Origin: Myxococcota bacterium
Lineage (GTDB): Bacteria > Myxococcota_C > UBA6777
Direction of reading: 5' to 3'
Length of the DNA: 42,945 nt
Assembly (NCBI GenBank): GCA_023150835.1
Contig: JAKLKB010000049.1
Coordinates: forward strand, 1-42,945
Below, in pieces: positions 1 to 8,775 of this stretch (position 1 is the stretch's first letter; each line of letters starts with the position of its first letter). A program made the position numbers and the translations under genes. The notes beneath the pieces were generated by a model. The model ran no database searches and was not told where the DNA came from. It worked only from the letters and a program-made list of their open reading frames with translations.

Positions 1-24
1 CCCTCCCCCGTGAACAGGGGAGGG
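1..24. repeat. GC-rich hairpin at window edge
   Basis: A perfect 8-bp stem (ccctcccc at 1-8, ggggaggg at 17-24) encloses the loop cgtgaaca. A related palindrome (cccccc, loop gttcac, gggggg) lies at 109-126 in the opposite sense. The loops share gtgaac/gttcac, so the two look like members of one small palindromic repeat. Role unknown; it could terminate a gene lying to the left. Confidence 0.45.
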
Positions 25-301
25 AGCGAAAGTCGGAAGCAGCGGGGATTTTGTTTTTTCATGACGCACGCTGTTTGCACGAGACGCAGACGCTGCCCGT
101 TCCAACTTCCCCCCGTTCACGGGGGGATTGAGGGGGGGGGAGAGAGAAAAAAAAGGCGATCAAGACCGACGCTACGAGGTTTCCACCTTAACAAGGCGCG
201 TATGGGGCAGCGCCCCACAAAAAGAACACAACACAAATCAAATCAACACAACCCCACACAACCCCACAAGGATATCACCCCCAAGACGTTGAGGATAAAA
301 C
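25..301. other. Non-coding stretch upstream of fabG-like gene
   Basis: I see no convincing gene here. It holds the second palindrome (109-126), a G/A-rich run, and around 200-225 a short ggggcagcgcccc palindrome that also ends a degenerate family B repeat near 22005. An A/C-rich run with repeated acaaccccac follows. A gagg Shine-Dalgarno at about 290-293 precedes the ATG at 302. Confidence 0.4.
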
Positions 302-1729
302 ATGACAGATTTTTTTCTTGAGTTAAGCAAAACGCCGCAGTTGCGCGAGTTAATTAAGACGTTGGGTCTTCCGTTGCCGATGCCTGAGCCGTTGTCTCGG
401 TTGAAGGGACCTTGGCAAGCGCAGCCCTTGCAGGATCAGCGGATCGCGGTGGCAGGGGACAACAAAAGTCTTTATACGGCGATGATCGCGGAAACATTGG
501 CGTTGGCGGGGGCCAATCCTTACCTGATGGAGGATTCTTTGCAGATGGCCTTCCGCGTGGCGGGAGAAGCTTACGGGCGTCCTGCGCGGATGTTAGAGAG
601 CTTGGATACCGAAAAAAACCTTCATGCGATCGTGTTGGATGCTTCGGGCTTGGAAGAGATCGATGCGCTCGAAACCTTGCACGCGGTATTTCAGCCGTTG
701 GTCGGTCGTTTGCGACGAAGCGGTCGCGTGGTGGTGATCGGCCAAGCGCTGCACGATCTCGGAGAAAGTGAACTCGTGGCAACCCAAGCAGCACTCGAAG
801 GTTTCACACGCAGCCTTGCCAAAGAGATCGGTCGCAAGGGCGCGACAGCGAATCTATTGCGAATTGCCGAAGGGGCGGGGGTTCGTGCAGCACCTGTGTT
901 GCGTTTCCTGCTGTCGGCGCAATCGGCCTTCGTCACAGCTCAACCGATCGAAGTGGATATCCACACCCAAGACACGGCATCGCCGATCGCTTGGGAGCAT
1001 GTGTTGGACCGCAAGATCGCCTTGGTCACAGGTGCTGCGCGAGGCATCGGCAAAGAAACAGCCCTGCATCTCGCTCAAGAAGGCGCACACGTGGTCTGTT
1101 TGGATCGCCCCGAAGAAGAAGGGCCGCTCAGCCACTTGGCACGAGAGATCGGCGGAACTCCCCTGCCCATCGATCTGATCGCGACACATGCCCCCGAAAC
1201 CATTGCAGACACGCTGCGCAAAAAAGGCGGCGTTGATATCGTCGTTCACAACGCAGGCATCACACGCGACAAGACGATATCGCGGATGAAAGCCGAGTTA
1301 TGGAAGATGGTGTTGGATGTTAATCTTGCAGCAGTAGTGCGACTGCATCGTCACCTGCGCGAAGACGTCTTGCGTGACGGGGGTCGTGTGATCTGCCTGT
1401 CTTCGATCGCAGGGATCGCAGGAAACATCGGACAAACTGCCTATGCAGCGTCCAAAGCGGGTATCATCGGTTTTGTCGAACGCGAAGCCGATCACCTCGC
1501 CCACCGAGGAATCACCGTAAACGCCGTTGCGCCCGGGTTTATCGAAACGCGCCTGACGGCTGCGATCCCCTTGATGATCCGCGAAGCAGGCCGACGCCTG
1601 AGCGCCCTCGGTCAAGGCGGACTCCCCGAGGATATCGCCCAAACCATCACGTTCCTCGCAAGTGTCGGAGCGCAGGGCATCACAGGCCGCACTCTTCGCG
1701 TTTGTGGTGGCGCTTTGATCGGCGCTTGA
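302..1729 (+). CDS. Two-domain 3-oxoacyl-ACP reductase (high-molecular-weight FabG type)
   Basis: A 475-residue short-chain dehydrogenase that should reduce 3-oxoacyl-ACP or 3-oxoacyl-CoA with NAD(P)H in the cytoplasm. Residues 1-230 form a degenerate Rossmann-like domain without a clear nucleotide motif. The catalytic domain follows: TGAARGIG at 243-250, an NAG motif, and the catalytic triad Ser368, Tyr381 and Lys385 (YAASK), ending in a typical FabG tail. The size and the dead-plus-live domain order match FabG4-type enzymes (about 450 residues) rather than the 245-residue housekeeping FabG. The start at 302 has a gagg Shine-Dalgarno. A thiolase follows 287 bp downstream on the same strand, which fits a shared role in fatty-acid or acyl-CoA turnover; the exact substrate cannot be read from sequence. 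Confidence 0.9.
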   Translation: MTDFFLELSKTPQLRELIKTLGLPLPMPEPLSRLKGPWQAQPLQDQRIAVAGDNKSLYTAMIAETLALAGANPYLMEDSLQMAFRVAGEAYGRPARMLESLDTEKNLHAIVLDASGLEEIDALETLHAVFQPLVGRLRRSGRVVVIGQALHDLGESELVATQAALEGFTRSLAKEIGRKGATANLLRIAEGAGVRAAPVLRFLLSAQSAFVTAQPIEVDIHTQDTASPIAWEHVLDRKIALVTGAARGIGKETALHLAQEGAHVVCLDRPEEEGPLSHLAREIGGTPLPIDLIATHAPETIADTLRKKGGVDIVVHNAGITRDKTISRMKAELWKMVLDVNLAAVVRLHRHLREDVLRDGGRVICLSSIAGIAGNIGQTAYAASKAGIIGFVEREADHLAHRGITVNAVAPGFIETRLTAAIPLMIREAGRRLSALGQGGLPEDIAQTITFLASVGAQGITGRTLRVCGGALIGA

Positions 1730-1829
1730 TTCGCTCGCAAGCAACCTATTCGCTTGTTTTTTGGCTTATGGGCAGTAGGACTTGCTGGATACCAAGAGAT
1801 GTGTGCTCGAAACGTCAGAACGATTTGCT

Positions 1830-1904
1830 GTAGACGCCCTGTGGTTGGGCAGCCACGGGGGGCTGCCCCTACATATTGGCGCACACGACGGGCGGATTTC
1901 GTAT
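1830..1904 (+). repeat. Family A dispersed repeat (partial copy)
   Basis: This is the right-hand part of family A: gtagacgcc, then a hairpin with stem gggcagcc (1847-1854) and ggctgccc (1861-1868), then the right terminal repeat cggatttcgtat at 1893-1904. The left terminal repeat is not recognisable. It lies between the reductase and thiolase genes. Confidence 0.7.
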
Positions 1905-1908
1905 AAGT

Positions 1909-2006
1909 GCCTGTCCACCGAGCAGAACTGCAAGCGCCTGTCCACCGAGCAGAACTGTAAGCGCCTGCCCACCGAGCAGGACTGTCAACACCTACCCACC
2001 GAAAGG
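1909..2006 (+). repeat. 27-bp tandem repeat, about 3.6 copies
   Basis: Units start at 1909, 1936 and 1963, with a partial fourth at 1990. The core is ccaccgagcag. Units one and two differ at a single base; the third has more changes. The array ends at the Shine-Dalgarno (aaagga) of the thiolase, so it forms that gene's whole 5' leader. Being a multiple of three, it is open in several frames, but no protein is supported. Confidence 0.85.
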
Positions 2007-2016
2007 ATAGAAGAAG

Positions 2017-3318
2017 ATGTCTGAAAGCAAACCCAAAGCCCGACGGGCAGTAATCGTCGCCGGCCAACGAACCCCTTTTGCAAAGGCTTTTTCGACGTTG
2101 CTCAAGCTCGACACCATCGCGCTGAGCGTCAAAGCCGTGGAATCTCTGCTGAAAAAGACAGGAATCGGTCATCAAGTCGTTGACGCGATCTACTGGGGAA
2201 GCGTGATCTTGCCGAGTGCAGCACCCAACGTCGCTCGCGAGATCGCTTTGGATCTGCGGATCAATCCAAGCAGCGATGCTTTTACAGTCAGCCGCGCTTG
2301 CACATCGGGCCTTCAAGCGATCACGCTTGCTGCGGCAGCGATCGAACGCGGCGAGGCCGATATCATCATCGCAGGCGGTAGCGACTCCACCAGCAACGCC
2401 GAAGTGACGCTGCCCCCCAAAGTCGTCCATGCCCTCGCTCCGATCGCCCTTGGAAAACCAAAGGCCAGCGATTACCTCGGTGTCCTCGCCCAATTGATGC
2501 CCTTCCACGATATCTTTCCCAAGATGCCAAAGATCGCAGAACGCACAACAGGCGAAAAGATGGGCGAATCTGCAGAAAAGATGGCGCAGCGTTGGGAGAT
2601 CTCCCGCGAAGATCAAGACGCCTTTGCCGTGCGCTCGCATCAACGCGCTGCTGCGGCCATCGCCTCAGGCCGTTTCGATGAAGAAGTCGTACCTGTGGAA
2701 ACCCCCGATGGTTCGTGGCTTCACACCGATGCACTGGTCCGAGCCGAAACCAGTCTCGAAAAACTTTCGCGGCTTCGCCCTGTGTTTGCCAAAAATGGAA
2801 CGCTTACGGCAGCCAACTCTACACCGCTCACAGACGGAGCAGCCGCTGTGTTGTTGATGAGCGAAGAAAAAGCCCGTGAGATGGGACTCAAACCTTTGGC
2901 CGCATTTCGTTCGTGGTCTTATGTGGGCGTCGATCCTCGCGACCAACTCTTGATCGGCCCCGCGCTTGCCATGCCCCAAGCCCTCCAACGCGCAGGGCTT
3001 TCCATCGCAGATATCGATGTGGTCGATATCCACGAAGCCTTTGCCGCGCAAGTCCTCTGTGTCCTCAAAGCCCTCGAAAGCGAACACTTCTGCCGCCTCC
3101 GCCTCGGTCTTGAACAACCCATCGGCCCGATCGAACCCGAAAAACTCAACGTACACGGTGGATCCGTCGCCATCGGCCATCCCTTCGGCGCAACAGGCGC
3201 ACGCATGATCACCACGATGGCCCACGAACTCGCCTACACCGGCAAACGCACCGCACTCCTTGGCATCTGTGCCGCCGGTGGCCTCGCTGCTGCCGCCGTA
3301 TTGGAACGCGTCGAGTAA
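2017..3318 (+). CDS. Acetyl-CoA C-acyltransferase (thiolase, FadI/FadA type)
   Basis: A 433-residue thiolase joining or cleaving acyl-CoA and acetyl-CoA; the length fits FadI-type degradative enzymes. The nucleophile Cys95 lies in SRACTSG. HEAFAAQ, GHPFGATGA (His388) and the C-terminal CAAGG (acid/base Cys418) complete the active site. The N-terminal VAGQRTPFAKAF is the usual thiolase opening. The start at 2017 lies just behind a 27-bp tandem repeat and an aaagga ribosome site. With the FabG-type reductase upstream it makes a small fatty-acid or acyl-CoA metabolism pair; direction (beta-oxidation or biosynthesis) is not decided by sequence. Confidence 0.93.
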   Translation: MSESKPKARRAVIVAGQRTPFAKAFSTLLKLDTIALSVKAVESLLKKTGIGHQVVDAIYWGSVILPSAAPNVAREIALDLRINPSSDAFTVSRACTSGLQAITLAAAAIERGEADIIIAGGSDSTSNAEVTLPPKVVHALAPIALGKPKASDYLGVLAQLMPFHDIFPKMPKIAERTTGEKMGESAEKMAQRWEISREDQDAFAVRSHQRAAAAIASGRFDEEVVPVETPDGSWLHTDALVRAETSLEKLSRLRPVFAKNGTLTAANSTPLTDGAAAVLLMSEEKAREMGLKPLAAFRSWSYVGVDPRDQLLIGPALAMPQALQRAGLSIADIDVVDIHEAFAAQVLCVLKALESEHFCRLRLGLEQPIGPIEPEKLNVHGGSVAIGHPFGATGARMITTMAHELAYTGKRTALLGICAAGGLAAAAVLERVE

Positions 3319-3509
3319 CCTCTTCGCTCGAACACGGGGGGTTTTTGCCCACAAAGCAAGTTCCATACGATCGAGAGGCGCAACAGACCGCATCTTTCGC
3401 AGAAGATGTGTCAAAAAATAGCTCTGAACAAAAGAGGAGATTTAGTATACGGGCGCACGGCAAACTATCTGCCGCCTAGATCCAAACGGATTGTCAAGGA
3501 GCGCCCGTC

Positions 3510-6500
3510 ATGGAAGAGATGCAGTCCTACGAACAGCTTTCAAAGACCCCCACGCAAGCCAACCGTATGCGCGAGATCTTTGGGCTGATCGCGCTAACAT
3601 TTGGCGCATTATTGTTTCTGAGCTTACTCACCTACCACCCCGAAGATCCGTGTTGGAATCTCGCAGGACACGGCGTCACACGCAACGCCGCTGGCCCTGT
3701 CGGCGCTTACGTTTCGGATATCTTTTTGCAGATGTTTGGTATCGGCGCGTATTTTATCGTTTTTTTGGCCTTTTTGTGTGCCTTGATGATGATCTTGCAG
3801 CGGCGAATCGCCTTTCGCTGGATCTCACTGGTGGGTTACGCTTGCATCGGCCTGTTGATATCGTCGTTTTTTCATCTGTGGTGGGGACATTGGGGTCCAC
3901 ATGGCTACTCGACGGGCGGCGCAGCAGGACAATGGCTTGCGACGTTGTTGGTCAGCCAGACGGGACGAGGCGGAAGCTACTTGCTTTTGACCATGATGCT
4001 CGCTCTTTCGGTCGTATGGACAACGCAGTTCTCGTTTGTGGAGACGGGTTCGCGGATCGCCGAACGGATGTCTCCGCATACAAGGCGATGGGCGCTTGGT
4101 TTTCACGAAAGGTTTTTGGATTGGCGTGACGCTTGGTATCGTTGGCGCTCTGCCAAACACGCCAACCAACGAAGAGAACGTAAGCCCGTATTTGCCGCAG
4201 CAGGTGGCGATCTGCCTGCATTGGAACTCGACCACTCTTGGCTAGATGCCGACCCTTCTTGGGCCACAAGCGATCTTGCCGCTCGTGACCGCGAAAAAGT
4301 CCTCCCCGAACTCACCCCCCCCGCTGGTGTAGACGCCTATCGCGCCGAGATATCCGCCGTCAAGATCAGTCATCCTGACTGGTCCTCTCAGGCTGCGGGT
4401 TCACCTGCCCTCGATCAAGAAAGCCCCACCAACGAAGGCACTCTCCGCCGCTTTGCCTCCACAAGCGAAAGCCCCGAAGCCACCGAGCATATCCCTCATA
4501 TCGCTATCTCGCAGCTTTCTCGTGGAAAAAGTCTTCCACAACTTAACCTCGGAACACTCGCACTGTCTGTTCCCTCCGAACGTATGGACGCCATCCTGCG
4601 CGGCTTACAAGACCACACCAATGCAGACGATCCGCCCTACGCTCTCCCTCACAACGCCCACCAAGACCACAACGCTCACCATGACTACAACTTCTATCAC
4701 GACCACCACGCCGACCGCGTCGATCGACGCACACAACCTCCCCCAAGCCACGACAAGCGGATCACCTCTCTCGAAGATCTCATCCCCATCTCTCACGCCG
4801 ACATCGAAAGCGAAGCTGATCTATCCGATGAATCCGACGAGATCCACACTCTTGATGTCGACGACCCCCGCCACCAACAAGCCCTCGCTTGGTCAAACCT
4901 CGAACCATCCCTCCCTACCAACACCTTGATCGAACAAGCCCACCCCACATCCAACGAGCAAACCTGCACCGACTGGCCCCATCGACCACTCCACGAAGAC
5001 GACCCAGAAACCACACTTCTCCACGAACCCACCCATCCGCACCCCACTTGGAACGGCACGATCCCCACGCTTGAACAACCCACAACGAACTTTTCTCTCT
5101 CTGCCCCCCAAGCGACACAACACACCATCCAAGCGACACAACACACCATCCAAGCCCCACAACCCATCGATCCTTTCGGCCTGCTGGAAGCTCAAATAAT
5201 CCTCCCTGCCGCTGCGAACGAAGCACAGCGGCCCTTCGGTACTTTGGAATCCCACCACCTCCCCTCCATCGAAAACGCCGCTCCGCTCGAAATACCCACC
5301 GCGATATCTCCCATCAGACCGATGACGATCGATCCAAGACATCAAGCCTTTTATGCCCACTCTCAAGCCTACAGCGCGGTTCCCGCCCCTCAAGCTGCGA
5401 TGACCGCTGACTTGTCTCTCGCTCCTCAATTCGAGAGTGCTGCGAATTTTTCCCGCATCCCTCAAGCGGCGATGACCGCTGACTTTTCCCCGACTTTCGA
5501 TAGAACGAGCGTACTTACTCCCTCCGTCCCCCCTCAAACCGAGACGACAGATAACGTTTCTTCTGCCGCTCTCACAGAGAGTACTTCTGACTTTTCTCCT
5601 ACGCCTCAAGCTGAACGTACCGCTGATTTTTCTCCTGCCGCTCTCACAGAGAGTACTTCTGACTTTTCTCCTGCGCCTCAAGCTGAGCGTACCGCAGACT
5701 TGACTCCTCACTCGTTTGCTTCTTCGTCTTCTTTTGCGGATGCTCCGACGCCCTCCAAACCACCCGCCTCACAAACAGCCGAATTTTCGGCCAAAGAAGT
5801 GCTTTCCCCAGACTTGGCCCAAACCAGCCAGACACCCTCCAGCCGACCCTTTGTGTTGCAACGTCAGAAACACCCGTCGCTTTCGCCGATCACGAACACC
5901 CAGACACCCTCCAGCCAACCCTCTGCGTTGCCTCCATCCACCATCCCAATCGCCCGCTCCACCGAGTCCTTGGTGAAGAAACCCACCCCATCCTTATTTG
6001 AAGAAGACGAGGATGAGATCGAAGACAGCCAAGAAGCTTATCTTTCGGAGGATTCCGAAGACATGGAAAACAGCCTCGATCTCCACCACGCAGAGAACGC
6101 AGAAAGCGTAGAAGAGAATCAAGAGGTCGATCTTTCCGATGGCTTCGATGACATGGAAGATAGCCTCGAAACGGACATCCCGAAGCGCCCTGAGTCGATC
6201 GGGCTCGCGCCCTCCTCCGCCCCGAAGGACGGACGTCCGATCGAGAATGCACCGAAACATCCTGAACCGAGGGTGATCACGCCTGTGCGTTCGGGCCTGA
6301 CGATTCTTCCCGCGCTGCGTGCAGACGCACCGTCATTTGACCCAAGTCACGGCAAATACAACATCGCCGAAGAGGCCGATGCTTCGGAGCATGATCGCGG
6401 TGCAGCCGAAGAGGCGAAAGTTTCGGCGCATACTCGTCCTGCTACACAAAGCCCCACGACTTCGATACACAACCGATTTGCGACCGAAGATGCCGAGGCT

Positions 6501-8564
6501 TCGGTGTATGATCGGGCTGCTGCGCAAGTCGCCGCTGCTGAAAAAGCCAACGCTCTCGAAAAAGCAGAGCAATTGTCGCTACAGCAGATGTTGCCTTCGT
6601 TGCCCAAAGCCCTCGACTATCCGATGGAAGAAGAAGCTCCGAAACTCCGAGGTGTTGCGCAAAGCGAACAAGCTATCGCTGCTGCCCCGATGCTCCGAGG
6701 GATCGCACAAAGTGAACAAGCCATCGCTGCTGTCCCAATGCTCCGAGGGATCGCACAAAGCGAACAAGCTATCGCTGCTGCCCCGATGCTCCGAGGGATC
6801 GCACAAAGTGAGCCGCCCATCGCTGCCGCCCAAGAGTCCGCCGCGATGCTCCGAGGCATGGCGCAAAACGAACAACCGCCCGGGATCGCCCAAGCCACCG
6901 CAGCGATGAATGGGCCGCTTGTTCAAGCCAAAGCGCGTGCGAAAAGCGGTGATGAGCTTCAACAGCAAACCAAACCTGCTTGGCGCTTGCATGGCTACCA
7001 ACATCCCTCGCTCGATCTGCTCGATTACGTCGAGCAAACGCCCGATGAAGATGACGATCTGCTGCCAGAGATCCTTGTCGAAAACGCCCGTGTACTGGAA
7101 AAAACCCTTGAGACTTTTGGGATCAAAGGCGAAGTGCAACAGATCCTGCCCGGACCTGTGATCACCATGTACGAATACCTCCCTGCCCCCGGGATCAAAG
7201 TCAGTCGCATCGCAAGCCTCGCCGACAACCTCGCGATGTCCCTCGCCGCCGTCCAAGTGCGCGTGCTTGCCCCCATCCCGGGCAAAAACTGCGTTGGCAT
7301 CGAGCTTCCCAATCGAAAACGTGAAGTCGTTTACATCAAAGAACTACTCGCAGACGAACGTTTCCAAAAGACCCAAGCCAAACTCCCCATGGCGATGGGC
7401 AAAGACACCACAGGAACCCCCTACATCGCAAACCTCGCCAAGATGCCTCACTTGTTGATCGCAGGAACCACGGGAAGCGGAAAAAGCGTCGGTGTCAACA
7501 GCATGATCGTCTCGTTGCTGTACCACGCTTCGCCCGAAGACGTGCGCTTTATCATGATCGACCCCAAGATGCTCGAACTCTCGATCTATGACGGGATCCC
7601 GCACTTGCTTTTGCCCGTCGTGACGGATGCGAAAAAAGCTGCAACCGCCCTTGCATGGGCCGTCAACGAGATGGAACGCCGTTACTCTCTGATGGCCGAG
7701 GCAGGTGTACGCAATATCAACAACTACAACGCACTCGTCGAGCAACGCAAAAAAGCCCGCGAATTTATCGAGCAACGCGAAGCAAGACTTGATGCCGCCC
7801 GTCGTGAAGCGTTGCGCGAGGACGATATCGCCGAAGAACCCGCCGAGATGGACTGGGAAAGCTCCACAGAGTACTCTCCTGATGAACTCTACCAAAGCAA
7901 CGCCCCCAAAAGTTATTACGAAAAAATGCCTTACATCGTCGTGATCATCGACGAACTGGCGGACTTGATGATGGTTGCGGCCAAAGAAGTGGAATTCAGC
8001 ATCGCACGCCTCGCACAGATGGCCCGTGCTGCGGGGATCCACTTGATGCTCGCCACACAACGCCCTTCCGTGGACGTTCTTACGGGCGTGATCAAAGCCA
8101 ACTTCCCAAGCCGCTGCGCTTTCCAACTCAAAAGCAAGATCGACTCTCGCACCATCCTTGATCAGCCCGGTGCCGAGCGGCTTCTCGGCCAAGGTGATAT
8201 GCTTCTTACTCCACCAAGCAGCAGCGCTCCCGTCCGTATCCACGGATGCTACGTCTCCGAAGAAGAAGTTCACCGCGTCGTCAACCATCTCAAAAAACAA
8301 GGAGACCCCGAATACAACGCCGAGATCCTCCCAAGCAGCGAAGGCCAAGAAGAAGGCGAAGAGTTCTCAGATGATATGTACGACAAAGCCATTGAGATCG
8401 TCGTAAAAACTCGCAATGCCTCGATATCCGCGCTCCAACGCAAGCTCCGCATCGGCTACAACCGCGCTGCCCGCATGATCGAACAAATGGCCCGTGAAGG
8501 CATCGTCGGCGAACAGATCGGCAGCAAACCCCGCGAGATCCTCGCTCCTGAAGGTGAATCTTGA
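3510..8564 (+). CDS. ftsK: DNA translocase FtsK with giant repeat-rich linker
   Basis: A 1684-residue septal DNA pump that moves chromosome ends toward dif and activates XerCD. Four membrane segments lie within about residues 20-170. A low-complexity Pro/Ser/Thr/Ala/Glu linker runs from about 215 to 1130. The motor follows: an alpha domain from about 1140, Walker A GTTGSGKS at 1319-1326, Walker B IVVIIDELADLMM after a charged insert rich in Arg and Glu, and the TQRPSVDVLTG motif. The winged-helix gamma domain (about 1620-1684) should read KOPS sites. Most FtsK proteins have 750-1350 residues, so the excess is linker. The linker holds a 24-residue duplication (5568-5711) and 16-residue units (6645-6836). 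An aaggag site precedes the ATG at 3510. The gene stands alone. Confidence 0.97.
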   Translation: MEEMQSYEQLSKTPTQANRMREIFGLIALTFGALLFLSLLTYHPEDPCWNLAGHGVTRNAAGPVGAYVSDIFLQMFGIGAYFIVFLAFLCALMMILQRRIAFRWISLVGYACIGLLISSFFHLWWGHWGPHGYSTGGAAGQWLATLLVSQTGRGGSYLLLTMMLALSVVWTTQFSFVETGSRIAERMSPHTRRWALGFHERFLDWRDAWYRWRSAKHANQRRERKPVFAAAGGDLPALELDHSWLDADPSWATSDLAARDREKVLPELTPPAGVDAYRAEISAVKISHPDWSSQAAGSPALDQESPTNEGTLRRFASTSESPEATEHIPHIAISQLSRGKSLPQLNLGTLALSVPSERMDAILRGLQDHTNADDPPYALPHNAHQDHNAHHDYNFYHDHHADRVDRRTQPPPSHDKRITSLEDLIPISHADIESEADLSDESDEIHTLDVDDPRHQQALAWSNLEPSLPTNTLIEQAHPTSNEQTCTDWPHRPLHEDDPETTLLHEPTHPHPTWNGTIPTLEQPTTNFSLSAPQATQHTIQATQHTIQAPQPIDPFGLLEAQIILPAAANEAQRPFGTLESHHLPSIENAAPLEIPTAISPIRPMTIDPRHQAFYAHSQAYSAVPAPQAAMTADLSLAPQFESAANFSRIPQAAMTADFSPTFDRTSVLTPSVPPQTETTDNVSSAALTESTSDFSPTPQAERTADFSPAALTESTSDFSPAPQAERTADLTPHSFASSSSFADAPTPSKPPASQTAEFSAKEVLSPDLAQTSQTPSSRPFVLQRQKHPSLSPITNTQTPSSQPSALPPSTIPIARSTESLVKKPTPSLFEEDEDEIEDSQEAYLSEDSEDMENSLDLHHAENAESVEENQEVDLSDGFDDMEDSLETDIPKRPESIGLAPSSAPKDGRPIENAPKHPEPRVITPVRSGLTILPALRADAPSFDPSHGKYNIAEEADASEHDRGAAEEAKVSAHTRPATQSPTTSIHNRFATEDAEASVYDRAAAQVAAAEKANALEKAEQLSLQQMLPSLPKALDYPMEEEAPKLRGVAQSEQAIAAAPMLRGIAQSEQAIAAVPMLRGIAQSEQAIAAAPMLRGIAQSEPPIAAAQESAAMLRGMAQNEQPPGIAQATAAMNGPLVQAKARAKSGDELQQQTKPAWRLHGYQHPSLDLLDYVEQTPDEDDDLLPEILVENARVLEKTLETFGIKGEVQQILPGPVITMYEYLPAPGIKVSRIASLADNLAMSLAAVQVRVLAPIPGKNCVGIELPNRKREVVYIKELLADERFQKTQAKLPMAMGKDTTGTPYIANLAKMPHLLIAGTTGSGKSVGVNSMIVSLLYHASPEDVRFIMIDPKMLELSIYDGIPHLLLPVVTDAKKAATALAWAVNEMERRYSLMAEAGVRNINNYNALVEQRKKAREFIEQREARLDAARREALREDDIAEEPAEMDWESSTEYSPDELYQSNAPKSYYEKMPYIVVIIDELADLMMVAAKEVEFSIARLAQMARAAGIHLMLATQRPSVDVLTGVIKANFPSRCAFQLKSKIDSRTILDQPGAERLLGQGDMLLTPPSSSAPVRIHGCYVSEEEVHRVVNHLKKQGDPEYNAEILPSSEGQEEGEEFSDDMYDKAIEIVVKTRNASISALQRKLRIGYNRAARMIEQMAREGIVGEQIGSKPREILAPEGES
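5568..5711 (+). repeat. 72-bp tandem duplication inside ftsK linker
   Basis: Two copies begin at 5568 and 5640 and encode a 24-residue unit starting ALTESTSDFSP. The DNA copies are nearly identical, including synonymous positions, so the duplication is recent. Shorter relatives of the unit (DFSP, TADFSP) occur just upstream from about 5400. Confidence 0.85.
6645..6836 (+). repeat. 48-bp tandem repeat inside ftsK linker
   Basis: Four in-frame units (6645, 6693, 6741, 6789) encode LRGxAQSExxIAA, residues about 1046-1109, and a degenerate fifth copy follows. The first three units differ by only a few bases. This is the last part of the linker before the alpha domain. Confidence 0.9.
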
Positions 8565-8722
8565 TTCGAGTGACGCAGTTGGAGAGATATTGTTGGCTCC
8601 CGCCTCGCCTCAGACCATCGCCCCTTCCATCCGTATTTGCCCTGCCTACTTGACCTCCTCCCGACACAACAAACCAGCCCTCATCCAAGACAAACCAAGC
8701 ACGACCGAGAAGGCATCTCCTC

Positions 8723-8751
8723 TTGCAAATCTCCGCTGTGCTAGATAGATA
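8723..8751 (+). promoter_or_regulatory. Possible promoter of the radical SAM cassette
   Basis: TTGCAA (8723-8728) and TAGATA (8746-8751) are spaced by 17 bp and would start a transcript about 20 nt before the ATG at 8776. Both boxes deviate from the sigma-70 consensus. The cassette lies 211 bp behind ftsK, so it probably has its own promoter, but this assignment is tentative. Confidence 0.3.
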
Positions 8752-8775
8752 TACAACGACAAAAGGAGGGTATCC

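Noticed and set aside
10-321. Open frame of about 100 codons at the left edge
   Set aside because: It runs through palindromes and A/C-rich spacer, has no family likeness and overlaps the start of the FabG-type gene.
1612-2643. Long minus-strand frame across the reductase-thiolase junction
   Set aside because: It is antisense to two well supported genes and its middle part encodes the 27-bp tandem repeat.
4893-5711. Minus-strand 272-codon frame inside ftsK
   Set aside because: Antisense to the linker; its repeats are mirror images of the linker repeats.
7344-8348. Minus-strand 334-codon frame inside ftsK
   Set aside because: Antisense to the ATPase domain with clear motifs on the other strand.
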